Shown: one piece after another, positions 41,678 to 52,225 of the stretch | Layout of the letters: every line of letters begins with the position of its first letter | How positions within the stretch are numbered: the stretch's first letter is position 1 | From: Rhynchopus sp. YZ270_cl-10 | Taxonomy: Eukaryota > Euglenozoa > Diplonemea > Diplonemida > Diplonemidae | Length of the DNA: 64,000 nt | Direction: 5' to 3' | Assembly (NCBI GenBank): GCA_964035575.1 | Contig: OZ037913.1 | Coordinates: forward strand, 1,116,001-1,180,000 | Notes under the pieces: generated by a model | Told to the model about the DNA's origin: nothing | Databases searched by the model: none | What the model saw: only the letters and a program-made list of their open reading frames with translations | Position numbers and translations under genes: made by a program

Positions 41678-41952
41678 ATTTTTTACGTTTTTTTGTGCAG
41701 AACTGTCACCCGTTTTTTATTCGAGTTAAAACGTTTAAAACGTTTAAAACAGTTTAAAACGCGTTTTAAATAATTTAAAACGTTTAAACGTTTTAAACGC
41801 AAAATTAGGAACACTGCCCCACCCCCCCCTACCCAACGTCTATAGTTCTGCATAGGGCTTTGCACCGTGTAAGTGCCAAATGAACGTATCCTAAAAATTC
41901 GATTTTTATCGCAAAAAAAAAAAGCAAAAAAAACAAAATTAAAGAAGAAGAA

Positions 41953-43802
41953 ATGAGGTTGTTTGGTGTCCGCTTTCATTTCCTACCCATGGATGCATTC
42001 CTTCCCTACCCCCCTGTCCCTTCAAAATCACCAAGAATGCAATATCCAGGACACCGCATTTTCACAGCGTTTCGTGTGTTATCCACATCTAAACGCTACA
42101 TGTCTCTTCACGTTTTCAACAATGTCCCGGATACACAGGTATGCGCATCCCACCCTCCCTTACGTTAGGATGTAGAGAGGCAGATTCATGTTGCATGGGT
42201 TCTCTGTTTTGTTCTTGAGAGGATCTGGGTGTCGTGCATTTGTGCAAAGGGGTGCTCTTCTCTCTCTCTCTGTAGCACTGTTTTGAATATGCCTACACCC
42301 TCGAGGTGTCTGTGTTGTCAAGTTTACTAATTTTGTTCATGTGAAACCACTGACACTATTTACAGCAAAAACTGATCGGGACACACGACGGGTCGTTCCA
42401 CTGCGATGAGTGCCTTGCAGTGGCGATGCTCAAGATGACACCCACCTTCAAGGACGCTGTTGTCATCAGAACACGCAACCCCGACATCCTCGCAAAGTGC
42501 AACATCGTTGTTGACGTTGGTGCCAAGTACGAGCCCGAGGTACGTCACCACCCCCTCTACCACCCCATGCACCCCCCTGCTTATAACCTTTACACAACAT
42601 TTCTCTCACAGAACCTTCTGTTCGACCACCACCAAAAAGAGTTCCAGGGTACGATGAACACTGGAGTGCACCAGTACAACACACGCCTCTCTAGCGCCGG
42701 GCTTGTGTACAAGCACTACGGAAAGGAGATCGTTGCGGGGCTTGCCACAGGCGCTGCGGAGGACGAGGTGGCGCAGGTGTACGACCGTGTGTACTCTGGG
42801 TTCATGGAGCACATCGACGGGATTGACAACGGTGTGGAGCCGTTTGCGGCGGCGTCGGGCGAGAAGCTGACGAAGAACTATGTTGTGAGCACGTCGCTGA
42901 GCAGCCGTGTGGGGAACCTGGCGCCAAGGTGGAACCAGCCGACCGACGCGGAGAGCTTCAACCAGGGCTTTGTGAAGGCAGTGGCGCTGGTGACAACTGA
43001 GTTCCTTGCCTCCGTCGACTACTACGCGAACGCATGGCTGCCCGCAGCGCAGGTCGTCAAGAAGTGTGTCGCAGACCGCCTGAACGTGCACGAGAGCGGC
43101 CGCATCGTGCACCTCGACACCTTCTGCCCTTGGCAGGAGCACCTCTACGACATCGAGCGCACCCTCGGCCTCTCTGGTGAGGTGCTCTACTGCCTCTTCC
43201 CCGACTCCAACAGGGGCTACAGGGTATGTGAACGGCAAATACGTTGCTTTGCTTTAAAACATACAGAGTTTCGCAATGCTGCTTGTCCTCTGGCGTTTTT
43301 TATTTATGAATTTAGTTTGCTATTATTACTTCCACTTCGAGCAGATCAGAGCAGTCAGCGACGAGGGCTCGAGCTTCGGTCTGCGCAAGGCGCTGCCGTG
43401 GAAGGGGCTGAGGGACGGAGACCTGGTGGCAGCTAGCGGTATTGCAGGGGGTGTGTTCGTGCACGCATCTGGTATGAAATGACACAAACAAAACAGAGCT
43501 TTACTGAATACACTCTTTTTGTCGACGACACGTTGCCATGTGGTTGCAAGGAACGACTAACACTGCAACGATTCAACAGAAGAAGGCATCGTATTTTTCC
43601 TCTTTGGGGACACTTAAATACTTAATACTTAAATACAACTTAGAACAACCAAGTTTTCAAAAAAAAAAGTCTTCAGGCGACCACAGAACCCACCTCTCAG
43701 TGCGACAAACAACAACAAACACACCACACAGGGTTCATTGCCGGCAACGACACCTACGAGGGTGCGCTCCAAATGGCTGTGAAGGCACTGTCCGAGGAGT
43801 GA
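41953..43802 (+). CDS. MYG1: MYG1 family exonuclease
   Basis: Five exons: 41953-42138, 42366-42539, 42612-43223, 43345-43471 and 43732-43802. Donors are GTATGC, GTACGT, GTATGT and GTATGA; the last junction is in phase 1. The product is 389 aa from 41953, or 361 aa from the ATG at 42037, which has better context. The core is MYG1: IGTHDGSFHCDECLAVAML, RTRNPDILAKCNIVVDVG, LLFDHHQKEF, LSSAGLVYKHYG, IDGIDNGV, PWQEHLYDIE, and at the end PWKGLRDGDL and GVFVHASGFIAGND. The DHH-like His/Asp motifs bind metal. Known MYG1 is a 3'-5' RNA exonuclease in nucleus and mitochondria. The Arg/Ser-rich N-terminus (RIFTAFRVLSTSKRY) could be a mitochondrial presequence. Confidence 0.93.
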
Positions 43803-44288
43803 AGCCTCCCTTTCCACAACTACTATGAACGTGGGGTAACATACGGTCCTGGTACAGTATACAAATCTTTCTTCGATCAAAAAGCACCTACCCCCCTCCC
43901 ATGTTCCGGCGCCCACCCCAAAACAGCCAATAGTTGAACACAAAAGAAATGAAAACAGTTCCTTTGCTCGATAAGAAAAAAACAAAACAAAATGCAGCAA
44001 ACGGAAAAAAACGTGGTCTGGTAAGGTAACGACAGCACCGCTCTCCTCCTCTTTTTCAGGTCTTCCCTTTAGTTCTTCCCCCCCCCCACAAACCCAGCAA
44101 ACCCCCCTACCACAACAGAAGGGGGAAAGCCAAATGAAACCTGCACACCCCCTCCCGCACTGTGAGCCACAGCAGTAGCGTCCATTCTCTCTTCACAACC
44201 CTTTACTGTCCTCCTCACCTATCACGCAAGGCGACTACGCTCCTGAGCATCTTGCCACTCTCCTCTATTGTCTCTATCAGAGGCAAAC
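43803..44288. other. Spacer between MYG1 and the 575-aa gene
   Basis: No gene. The right part is pyrimidine-rich and ends in TCTCTATCAG eight bases before the next ATG, a good acceptor-like site. Confidence 0.6.
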
Positions 44289-46016
44289 ATGCCTGCGATA
44301 TTTTCATTGTCCGGTTCTCTTGTAGCTGCGAACCGCTTTAAGAGGAAGTGTCACGCACGTTTGGAGGAGCATGTACTCGAGCAGACGACGCAAGAGTGCC
44401 CTGCTATCATAGGTACACCTCTGTGGCGGCAGTTGCAGCAGAATCCGGAGCTGAAGTGCAAGATCAAGCTAGAGACGACGCGGTTGCTCAAACGTGACAA
44501 CACTCCTGCGAATGGTGGCTATCGCACGCACGTCACAAAAAGCTTCAGGGACGGTGCAGTGGTGCTGCGTGCGCACCGCAAGCGCACTGCAGACCAGCCT
44601 GCCGCGTGCTATGAGTACTTCATGAAGCAGGAGGAGTTCACGTATCTGCACAAACTGTCGTCGAAGCTGTCCACAGAGGCACGTCTGGTGGGCGCAAAGT
44701 CGACCTTCATGACGCCACTCATGACAGAGCTGCGCAACTCTCTGGACCAGCTCAACACACCGATTCTGCTGCGTCCCCACCAAGACGAGAACTGCCTTCC
44801 TGTGCACAGTGTGTTCCCTGTGAAGGGGTGGGTCCTGCGACGGTGCTGTGCGAAGCAGCGTCCCTGTGCACAGCACGCAGCAGACATCTCAGATGTGTTG
44901 TCTCTGTACGTCGACGGAAGGTTTCACTCTCATTGGGTGAAGACGAAGATGTTTGAACGTGCCGAGCTTCTTGCAAATGCTGTGCAGAACTTGGTCAAAG
45001 CTTTGCGGCTGCCGGCGTCGAAGCTTCCGCTTGTCTGCAGCGCACCGAAGGGCACGGCCATGAAGAACGGTGTCATTGCGCTGCACGGATCCTCCTTCGA
45101 CAGACAGCTGCCGCTGCGCAAGGCTGTGACGCTTCCGAAGGCGCGTGGCGTCTTCGCAGAGTTGTATGAGCTGCTCCCTAAGTTGGATGGCTACGTTGTG
45201 TCGGCGCATTTCTTGTGTCTCGCGTTGGCGACGGTGAAGGCGTTCATGCCAAGTTGCAAGGAAAGGCTGGACATCGAAGTTGCGCAGGATGAGCTGCGCA
45301 TCTTCTGTGCAGAGGGGCGTGGCTACCCACACTTCTGCCACGCATTGACGCGCTGGGCAGGTCTCCACATGTCGCGCCCATCGGAAGCAGATGTGTGCAG
45401 CTTTCTGCACGAAGCGCGTGATGCGTATCTCAAACTCGCCTCAGATACCGCCTTCATCGATGAGCTCGCCCGCCGGCACGTCTCGGTCTTCGCAAAGCCG
45501 TCTTCACAACATCTTCCCAAAATGGAGTTCCACACTCTCGCACCGCCCATCAAACCACCTCACGTTCATGCGAACCTCACTGGCCTGCAGGAGTTGGTGA
45601 CGACAGTTCCTTCGAGCTTGACGTCGGTTTTTACTGACGCAAAGGAGCAGTACATGGACAACTGTCGGAATGGGCACAACCTGGCGTGCCCTGTCATGGA
45701 GTCGACACTGGACGGGGAGATGGAGGCACAGTTTCCTATCAAAAGCCAGGTGCAGGCGGGGGTGCTGTACCTACACCTGAAGGGCATGACCGGGACTGTT
45801 GTGGGCTACTGCCATGGCAAGGTCAGGGTGGCCTTTGGGCCGCCCCTAGGCGACCTGCCAATACCGCCTGAGCACCTGCACAACGCAGACCCACCGAAGA
45901 CAGGTCTCAGCAGCATCATGGTGCTGTCGAAGCTCAAGAAGTGGGGCACCTCCACACGGCGTGACCTCTACGAGGCACAGGAGGATGCGCTCCTGGAGTC
46001 GTCTGTGGTGGCTTAG
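44289..46016 (+). CDS. Unknown 575-aa protein next to a LINE tail
   Basis: 575 aa from ATG 44289, eight bases after an acceptor-like CAG; intronless with host-like codon use. No family was recognised. Visible features are a basic N-terminal part with Cys/His residues, a CCAKQRPCAQHA cluster near residue 200, a predicted helical middle part and a glycine-containing strand-rich C-terminal part (VLYLHLKGMTGTVVGYCHG). Only 18 bases after the stop begins a LINE 3' end, including the last codons of an RT frame like the one at 41055. It could be a host orphan gene, or a protein of another retroelement using the same 3' tail. Confidence 0.6.
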   Translation: MPAIFSLSGSLVAANRFKRKCHARLEEHVLEQTTQECPAIIGTPLWRQLQQNPELKCKIKLETTRLLKRDNTPANGGYRTHVTKSFRDGAVVLRAHRKRTADQPAACYEYFMKQEEFTYLHKLSSKLSTEARLVGAKSTFMTPLMTELRNSLDQLNTPILLRPHQDENCLPVHSVFPVKGWVLRRCCAKQRPCAQHAADISDVLSLYVDGRFHSHWVKTKMFERAELLANAVQNLVKALRLPASKLPLVCSAPKGTAMKNGVIALHGSSFDRQLPLRKAVTLPKARGVFAELYELLPKLDGYVVSAHFLCLALATVKAFMPSCKERLDIEVAQDELRIFCAEGRGYPHFCHALTRWAGLHMSRPSEADVCSFLHEARDAYLKLASDTAFIDELARRHVSVFAKPSSQHLPKMEFHTLAPPIKPPHVHANLTGLQELVTTVPSSLTSVFTDAKEQYMDNCRNGHNLACPVMESTLDGEMEAQFPIKSQVQAGVLYLHLKGMTGTVVGYCHGKVRVAFGPPLGDLPIPPEHLHNADPPKTGLSSIMVLSKLKKWGTSTRRDLYEAQEDALLESSVVA

Positions 46017-46033
46017 TTTTGATTTATTTATTT

Positions 46034-46115
46034 GCGCAGCTGTTGCTGCGCGATAACGAATGATCAAGGTGACTAAGCACGAGAGGCTTAGGGTCATCTT
46101 ATAACTTTTCTTTAT
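46034..46115 (+). mobile_element. 5'-truncated LINE copy (3' tail only)
   Basis: GCGCAGCTG, TTGCTG, CGCGATAACGAAT and the hairpin-plus-CTTTTCTTT tail match the 3' end of the RT frame and tail of the LINE at 41033-41112, with a few differences and small gaps. It is about 80 bp long, a typical extreme 5' truncation. Confidence 0.7.
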
Positions 46116-46610
46116 CTTTTTTTGCGTTGTACACTGCTGTTATTGCCGTTTTGCTTCGACAACATGCATCTGTGCTGTCAGGTGCTTTGTTCACAGAGGT
46201 CTGCGCACACAAAACCCATCTTTCCCAGTTTTCTTCAGTGACTACTTGGTGGCTACAGTGGCAAGAAAAGAGACCCATCTTACAAACAGTTCCCTTCTTT
46301 GAAAGATGTGCACACGCAAGGCAGATGGCAGCGTCCATAAACCCTCACCGTATTCATCTTACAATTTCAAAACATTTGTTCTTTTTTTGTAGAGAATATT
46401 ACCGGGGGCGAGTGCACAACAGAAAATGTAAATGTCTTCGAGGTGAAGTGGGCTTGGGTTTCCACCCGGCACATTCCTTCCTTTTTTGTCCATATGCCAG
46501 ATCATTGCCCGTCTCTGTCAAAGCTGTTTTTTGCTCTCTTTTTTCTCTTGAATGAGGTCCAAATGACACAACACTGCTTCACTTTCCCCCATTCTACCAT
46601 TCTCCTTCTC

Positions 46611-46803
46611 TAACGACATTGTTGCTGCCTACTCTTTCACTGTATGTCGTGCATGTGGTCCATTTCAACAGGGGGGAAACTGTTCTGAGGTGAGTTTGAT
46701 AATTGGGATTTTTGTGGTCGTTGCAATCAGCAGCTGTGGTGGTGTGATGATGTGCGCAGGGGATGACAGTGTTGAGATTGTTGACATCTCACACCTGTCT
46801 TGA
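46611..46803 (+). pseudogene. WD40 gene relic, 3' end only
   Basis: From AACGACATTGTTGCTGCCTA to the TCTTGA stop it matches the last about 190 bases of the two WD40 genes downstream, including CAGCAGCTGTGGTGGTGTG and GACATCTCACACCTGTC. It has an extra G run and other small changes and no 5' part. It marks at least three tandem units in the past. Its 3' end resembles copy A more than copy B. Confidence 0.85.
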
Positions 46804-47094
46804 ACCCATCTCCGCAAAGGAAAGGTGCCGCCTAATATTGATTCCCTGCTTTCTTGTACCACGCGAAGATATGTAAGGGTGGATGCACATGTTGGCAATG
46901 GAGACCGCGCCGTTCCGCTGTGACTTTTGCACAACAACCCGTCATGGTGTGGGACCTCTAACTGGGTGTGGAGTTGTCTCTCTTGTTTTTTTTTGCAAAT
47001 GATAACACATCTCGTTTCCTTCACAAACACAACCCACCCCTCTTCTACTTGTCCTCAACACATATCCCCACAGAACAGAGTAACTCCCCTGAAC

Positions 47095-48183
47095 ATGGAC
47101 ATCACAGGACACTTCGAGTCTGCAAGCTGTGTGGTACAAGTGGATGGGAGTGCCACCCTTGCACAGGTGAAGGAGAAGCTTCTTGCGGAGCTTGGCGTGC
47201 CACGTGCTCGGAATGTTGGTGTGCGGATGCGAGGAGGTGGCGACATCGGCGACGGCGACGACGACTTGCGCATCTGCGACACGGAGATGGATGAGGGATG
47301 TGCCGTTGAGCTGTACTGCACGGGTGCCAACATCACTCCTGGGGTGATACAAGCTTTGGATATCACTTACGTGCTTACTCTCTCCCCGTGCGATAGGTAC
47401 CTTGCAGTGCTGTCTCAGTTTGATGTGTCCGTCTTCGACACGGAAACACATGAGTGTTTGTGCTCCTTCACCTGTTTCCCTGCTTGCAACCCAGCATTCT
47501 CACCGTGCAGTGAGTGGATCTCGTGTGTAAACTCTGACACACAGCGTTCTGAAGTTCGTCACGTGAAGACAGGTGCATTGGAGCACTCCTTTGGAGATGT
47601 AGGTGATGAGCGGTTGGCCACGGCATGGTCACCCTGTGGAACAAAGCTGTTGTCGTGTTGCAAGAACAAAGGTTTGCAGGTGTGGGACATTGCAACGGGC
47701 GTTGTTGTGCATGAATGGGTCCATATTGCGGAGTGCTTGTACGGCATGCTTCCGACAGGCGACAGGGTGGTGATGTTTGGCAACAGCAAAGATATCACCA
47801 TCTGGGACTACACGACAGGGGCGGAGGAGCTTGTTCTGACATGCCTTTCTCCTAGTATTGCTGTGGTGCTGTCACCAAACCAACGTTTTGTTGCATCGCT
47901 TTGCAACGACTGTGTGCGTGTCTGGAACATCGAAACAGGTGAATGTGTATTTGAAGATGTCTCAGAAAATGAGTGGGCTAATGTTGATGTGTCCAACGAC
48001 ATTGTTGCTGCCTACTCTCCCAATACAGTGCGCATGTGGTCCATCTCAACAGGGAAACAACTGTTCCGTCATGAATTAGATTCCGGCTTTTCTTGTGGTC
48101 TTGCAATCAGCAGCTGTGGTGGTGTGATGATGTGCGCAGGGGATGAGGGTGTTGAGATTATTGACATCTCACACCTGTCTTGA
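47095..48183 (+). CDS. WD40 repeat protein, tandem copy A
   Basis: 362 aa from ATG 47095, 21 bases after a pyrimidine-rich ATCCCCACAG; an upstream in-frame ATG (46999) is less likely since it precedes this acceptor-like site. Residues about 5-75 may be ubiquitin-like (VDGSATLAQVKEKLLAELG, then a Gly/Asp-rich loop). From about 85 onward there are six or seven WD40-like blades, with VSVFDTETHECL, LQVWDIATGVVVHEW, ITIWDYTTGAEEL, VRVWNIETGECV and VRMWSISTGKQL as the clearest. Intronless. No specific function is evident; WD40 propellers act as protein scaffolds. It is the first of two nearly identical genes 1,415 bases apart. Confidence 0.85.
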   Translation: MDITGHFESASCVVQVDGSATLAQVKEKLLAELGVPRARNVGVRMRGGGDIGDGDDDLRICDTEMDEGCAVELYCTGANITPGVIQALDITYVLTLSPCDRYLAVLSQFDVSVFDTETHECLCSFTCFPACNPAFSPCSEWISCVNSDTQRSEVRHVKTGALEHSFGDVGDERLATAWSPCGTKLLSCCKNKGLQVWDIATGVVVHEWVHIAECLYGMLPTGDRVVMFGNSKDITIWDYTTGAEELVLTCLSPSIAVVLSPNQRFVASLCNDCVRVWNIETGECVFEDVSENEWANVDVSNDIVAAYSPNTVRMWSISTGKQLFRHELDSGFSCGLAISSCGGVMMCAGDEGVEIIDISHLS

Positions 48184-48509
48184 ATCCACTTCCACAAAGG
48201 AAAGGAAACGAAAAAGTACCACCCAATATTGCTTCCCTTTCCTGCACCTAGCCTGGGCAACTCCACACAGGAACATATGGGTTTGCGAATAAGATGGATG
48301 CACATATTGGCAATGATGACCGCGCCGTTCCGCTGTGACTTTTGCACAACAACCCGTCATGGTGTGGGACCTCTAACTGGGTGTGGAGTTGTCTCTCTTG
48401 TTTTTTTTTGCAAATGATAACACATCTCGTTTCCTTCACAAACACAACCCACCCCTCTTCTACTTGTCCTCAACACATATCCCCACAGAACAGAGTAACT
48501 CCCCTGAAC

Positions 48510-49598
48510 ATGGACATCACAGGACACTTCGAGTCTGCAAGCTGTGTGGTACAAGTGGATGGGAGTGCCACCCTTGCACAGGTGAAGGAGAAGCTTCTTG
48601 CGGAGCTTGGCGTGCCACGTGCTCGGAATGTTGGTGTGCGGATGCGAGGGGGTGGCGACATCGGCGACGGCGACGACGACTTGCGCATCTGCGACACGGA
48701 GATGGATGAGGGATGTGCCGTTGAGCTGTACTGCACGGGTGCCAACATCACTCCTGGGGTGATACAAGCTTTGGATATCACTTACGTGCTTACTCTCTCC
48801 CCGTGCGATAGGTACCTTGCAGTGCTGTCTCAGTTTGATGTGTCCGTCTTCGACACGGAAACACATGAGTGTTTGTGCTCCTTCACCTGTTTCCCTTCTT
48901 GCAACCCAGCATTCTCACCGTGCAGTGAGTGGATCTCGTGTGTAAACTCTGACACACAGCGTTCTGAAGTTCGTCACGTGAAGACAGGTGCATTGGAGCA
49001 CTCCTTTGGAGATGTAGGTGATGAGCGGTTGGCCACGGCATGGTCACCTTGTGGAACAAAGCTGTTGTCGTGTTGCAAGAACAAAGGTTTGCAGGTGTGG
49101 GACATTGCAACGGGCGTTGTTGTGCATGAATGGGTCCATATTGCGGAGTGCTTGTACGGCATGCTTCCGACAGGCGACAGGGTGGTGATGTTTGGCAACA
49201 GCAAAGATATCACCATCTGGGACTACACGACAGGGGCGGAGGAGCTTGTTCTGACATGCCTTTCTCCTAGTATTGCTGTGGTGCTGTCACCAAACCAACG
49301 TTTTGTTTCATCGCTTTGCAACGACTGTGTGCGTGTCTGGAACATCGAAACAGGTGAATGTGTATTTGAAGACCTCTCAGACGACGAGTGGGCTAATATT
49401 GCTGTGTCCAACGACATTGTTGCTGCCTACTCTCCCAATACAGTGCGCATGTGGTCCATCTCAACAGGGAAAACACTGTCCCGTCACGAATTAGATTCCG
49501 GCGTTTATAGCGCTCTAGCAATCAGCAGCTGTGGTGATGCGATGATGTGCGCAGGGGGTGACGGTGTTGAGATTGTTGACATCTCACACCTGTCTTGA
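48510..49598 (+). CDS. WD40 repeat protein, tandem copy B
   Basis: 362 aa, a near copy of gene A. I count 4 base differences in the first about 855 coding bases but about 25 in the last about 235. There the proteins differ (EDLSDDEWANIAVS against EDVSENEWANVDVS, and GKTLSRHELDSGVYSAL against GKQLFRHELDSGFSCGL). The upstream spacer with the acceptor-like site is also nearly identical to that of copy A. The uneven pattern suggests gene conversion or a mosaic origin. Domain content as in copy A. Confidence 0.85.
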   Translation: MDITGHFESASCVVQVDGSATLAQVKEKLLAELGVPRARNVGVRMRGGGDIGDGDDDLRICDTEMDEGCAVELYCTGANITPGVIQALDITYVLTLSPCDRYLAVLSQFDVSVFDTETHECLCSFTCFPSCNPAFSPCSEWISCVNSDTQRSEVRHVKTGALEHSFGDVGDERLATAWSPCGTKLLSCCKNKGLQVWDIATGVVVHEWVHIAECLYGMLPTGDRVVMFGNSKDITIWDYTTGAEELVLTCLSPSIAVVLSPNQRFVSSLCNDCVRVWNIETGECVFEDLSDDEWANIAVSNDIVAAYSPNTVRMWSISTGKTLSRHELDSGVYSALAISSCGDAMMCAGGDGVEIVDISHLS

Positions 49599-49962
49599 AT
49601 CCACTTCCACAAAGGAAAGGAAACGAAAAAGTACCACCCAATATTGCTTCCTTTTCCTGCACCTAGCCTGGGCAACTCCACACAGGAACATATGGATTTG
49701 CGAATAAGATGGATGCACATTGGCAATGGAGACCGCGCCATTCCGCCGTGGCTTTTCCACACACATGCAGCACAACTACCCGCCATGGCGTGGGAAGGTG
49801 GGAGGACCTAACTCGGACGTAGTTATCTCTCTTGTTTTATTTTTTGCGAATGACAACAAATCTCTCCTGTCCCACTCTCGTTCACAAAACCCCCTCTTCT
49901 ACCTGCCCTCCAGAACAGCGTTCTCCTCTTCACCCTTTTACTTCAGGACAACACACAACACA
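49599..49962 (+). repeat. Tandem-unit spacer reused as 5' region of next gene
   Basis: The spacer after copy B repeats the sequence found after copy A and after the relic (CTTCCACAAAGGAAAGGAAA, GATGGATGCACAT, GGCAATGGAGACCGCGCC, then CTCTCTTGTTTT and TTTGCGAATGA). It then diverges into the start of the PRP38-like gene. The splicing-factor gene therefore lies behind a fourth, diverged copy of the WD40 upstream region. Confidence 0.75.
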
Positions 49963-51968
49963 ATGCAACCACCCCCAGGGCACAACCCAGGCGCACCACT
50001 CCTCCCACCTAGCAGCGCTGGTGTGCCTATGGCGGTTCCTCCACCTGCAGGAGGGGCCGCACTGCCACCTGGCATGACACTCGAGCAGTACCAAATGCAG
50101 GTCTTGCAGTATCAGCAGTACCAGCAGCAGTGGTACCACTACCAGCAGCAGCACGCACAGTATGTACAGCAGGTGCAGGCGCAGGGTGGGGAGCCTGAGG
50201 CAGCGGCGGTGCTCCCAGCACACCCCTCTGTGTCACCACCGCCGCCGCCTCCTGAGGACGCACCCGAAGAAGAGGACGAGAAGAAGCTGAAAGTAATCTG
50301 CGACACCTCCATGGGACTCGAGGGCAAGCTCCTGCAAAACATCCAGCAAGACTACTACTACACGGTATGCATTCTCTTTGAGAAGAAAAAAAAACGGCGT
50401 CAACCAAAACCCCAATCAGGACAACCGATTTGCAACAAATATAGATGCACGAAGAAAGCAGTTCTTCTTTTTTTACGCAGTCTTGGTGGCATCGCTCCCT
50501 CCGTTCACATCACGGTACGGGGCAATTTTTACCTCATTTTTTTTTTATCTCCATAAAATCCAACCATTTCCGTTCGCATTTTTCACCCCTTTTTTTGTTT
50601 TTTTTTTCAGGACACTTTGGCGCTGATCACAACATTCGACGATTTGTGCAAAGAAGCCATCGAAGACGACGAGAAGGAACCTCTGTACGCATATGCCTGG
50701 GGCGGCATGCGTAGTATCTACAGAAGAGCGGACAACATGGTTCTGGGGCGGAAGAAGTCGGTATGCCATTTCTTTTTGTGTCATTTTTTTGTTCTTTTTT
50801 TTGTCAGCTTTTAGGTATGTTAGATGCAAAAACCTCGAAATGGATGTAGGAGGCTGGTTGGGGGGGGTCCAACCCGGTGCGTTCATTGTACCAAAAGGTA
50901 CACTGTTCACGAGAGGGCTTTGTATTTCAAGTCAAATTAGAGATTTGATCCAGAGAGAGGACCCAAATGAGTATGTACACATTGCAAAGAAGAAACATTT
51001 TGGGGAAAATAGAGCGTACAACACAAAGCTACACAACAACATCCACAAAACACAGGAACGCAACCAACATGAGAACCGATCCCCTTCGAAGCTTTGGTGC
51101 ATTCTTTACAGAGTATGGAATTCTCTCTCTCTCTCTCTCTCCCTCGCTTTTTTCCCCTTGGTCAGATACAAAAAACTAGTGGAGCACACTCTAGGGTGGC
51201 TACACTAATACAACCAAGCTTTCAAAAAAAAAATATGAATTCGTAAAAAAAAAAAAAATCAGCTTCTCTTGAAGTAGAAAGTGTGTATTGCAACTCTATT
51301 TTTGCACCTCAGTTAGTCCTTCTTCCTCAGGGGTAGACTAATCACAGAGGCTGGGGGTTTATGTGTAGTTATCAACCCGATGTTTTCCTTGCTTCCCTTC
51401 ACCTCTCTTTCATCAGATGTTCGAAATCAAGATCACCCCCGAGCAGCTTCGTGCCCTGCTAAAGGACGACGCAACCTGCCTCCGTTGTGTCGGCGTGCTG
51501 TATGTCCGCTTCACACAACGCATCGAGGACTCGCTCAGCTGGGTGCACGGCCCCCTTGTAGATGACTCCGAGGTGTTGATGCAGTCCCGCGGCCATGAAG
51601 AATCCGTCACCACCACCCTCGCACGCTTCACACGCAACGTTCTGACCGAACTGAAGTACCTCGATACACGCTTCCCCCGTGTCCCTGAGAAGAAGCTGCG
51701 CGACCTGCGTGCAGGCATTGCTGAAGAAGAAGGCAAACAGACTGAAGGTCCTGCCAAGCCTTCCGGTGACAGAGGATCAGGACGTGAACGTGACTACGAC
51801 AGACGCAAAGGCAAGGAGGAGGATGCGGAGAAGAAACCTGAACGCAAACGGCGCACAGGGCGTCTCGGGGAGTTGAACAGACGGAGCGAAACGAAAAGCA
51901 AAGCCTCACCCCAACCAGACCCCCGCTCGCGCGCAGCACGGATGAGACGCGGCAGCAGCGAAGACTGA
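49963..51968 (+). CDS. PRP38-family pre-mRNA splicing factor (PRP38B-like)
   Basis: Three exons: 49963-50364, 50611-50760 and 51417-51968, phase 0, donors GTATGC both times, 367 aa. ATG is 16 bases after TTTTACTTCAG. The first about 115 aa are Pro/Gln/Tyr-rich low complexity. Then the PRP38 domain: MGLEGKLLQNIQQDYYY, TTFDDLCKEAIEDDEKEPLYA, MFEIKITPEQLRALLKDD, CLRCVGVLYVRFTQ, then SWVHGPLVDDSEV and a final LKYLDTRFPRVPEKKL. The tail is Arg/Lys/Glu-rich like the RS-type tails of PRP38B. PRP38 proteins belong to the spliceosomal tri-snRNP or B complex. Fits a genome with many introns. Intron 2 carries two interspersed repeats. Confidence 0.88.
50831..50942 (+). repeat. SINE-like repeat in PRP38 intron 2
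   Basis: CTCGAAATGGATGTAGGAGG, GGGGGGTCCAACCC, GTACCAAAAGGTACACTGTT and CACGAGAGGGC, ending TTTGTATTTCAAGTCAAATT. ACTGCATGG family, lacking the ACTGCATGG motif itself. Confidence 0.7.
51174..51232 (+). repeat. Interspersed repeat, TAGTGGAG family, in PRP38 intron 2
   Basis: CTAGTGGAGCACACTCTAGG then GTGGCTACACTAATACAACC and AAGCTTTCAAA. It is almost identical to the copy at 535. Confidence 0.8.
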
Positions 51969-52225
51969 TTTGGAAAGGAAACAGGGGAGGGGCGAGGGGG
52001 GGTGGTGTCGGGGTATGTTTGTGGCTATCTCGCTACAACAACACAAAAATCAACAGAAGCTGGGGTGCGATTTTCTAAAAATCGCCAATATTTTTTGTCC
52101 TTTCCCACCGACATTCGGGCATCTGTCAACAAAAAAGAAAGCACCTCCCTCCCCTTTATTCTCACCGACTCTTCTTTCATTTGCCACATCTTTCCCTTCT
52201 CCCCCTCTCCTCCAGACACAGCGAG

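Larger units (their letters stand above)
35801..41816. mobile_element. hAT transposon, 6.0 kb, invaded by a LINE
   Basis: The ends are CAGTGTTCCTA and TAGGAACACTG, flanked by CCCCACCC on both sides (35793-35800 and 41817-41824), an 8-bp duplication as expected for hAT. The flanks are C-rich, so the duplication alone is not decisive. Each end continues with tandem AACGTTTTAAAC-like units in opposite orientation and a shared AACTCGAATAAAAAACGG block. A transposase exon lies on the minus strand near the right end. The interior also holds a + strand LINE (about 37717-41115), a minus-strand RNase H relic, and TGGGTTTTT-type tandem tracts at 36760-36860 and 41204-41288. Confidence 0.8.

Noticed and set aside
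46999-47094. Upstream ATG extensions of the WD40 genes
   Set aside because: The extra N-terminal part comes before an acceptor-like ATCCCCACAG and is low in similarity to coding sequence; ATG 47095 and 48510 are more likely.
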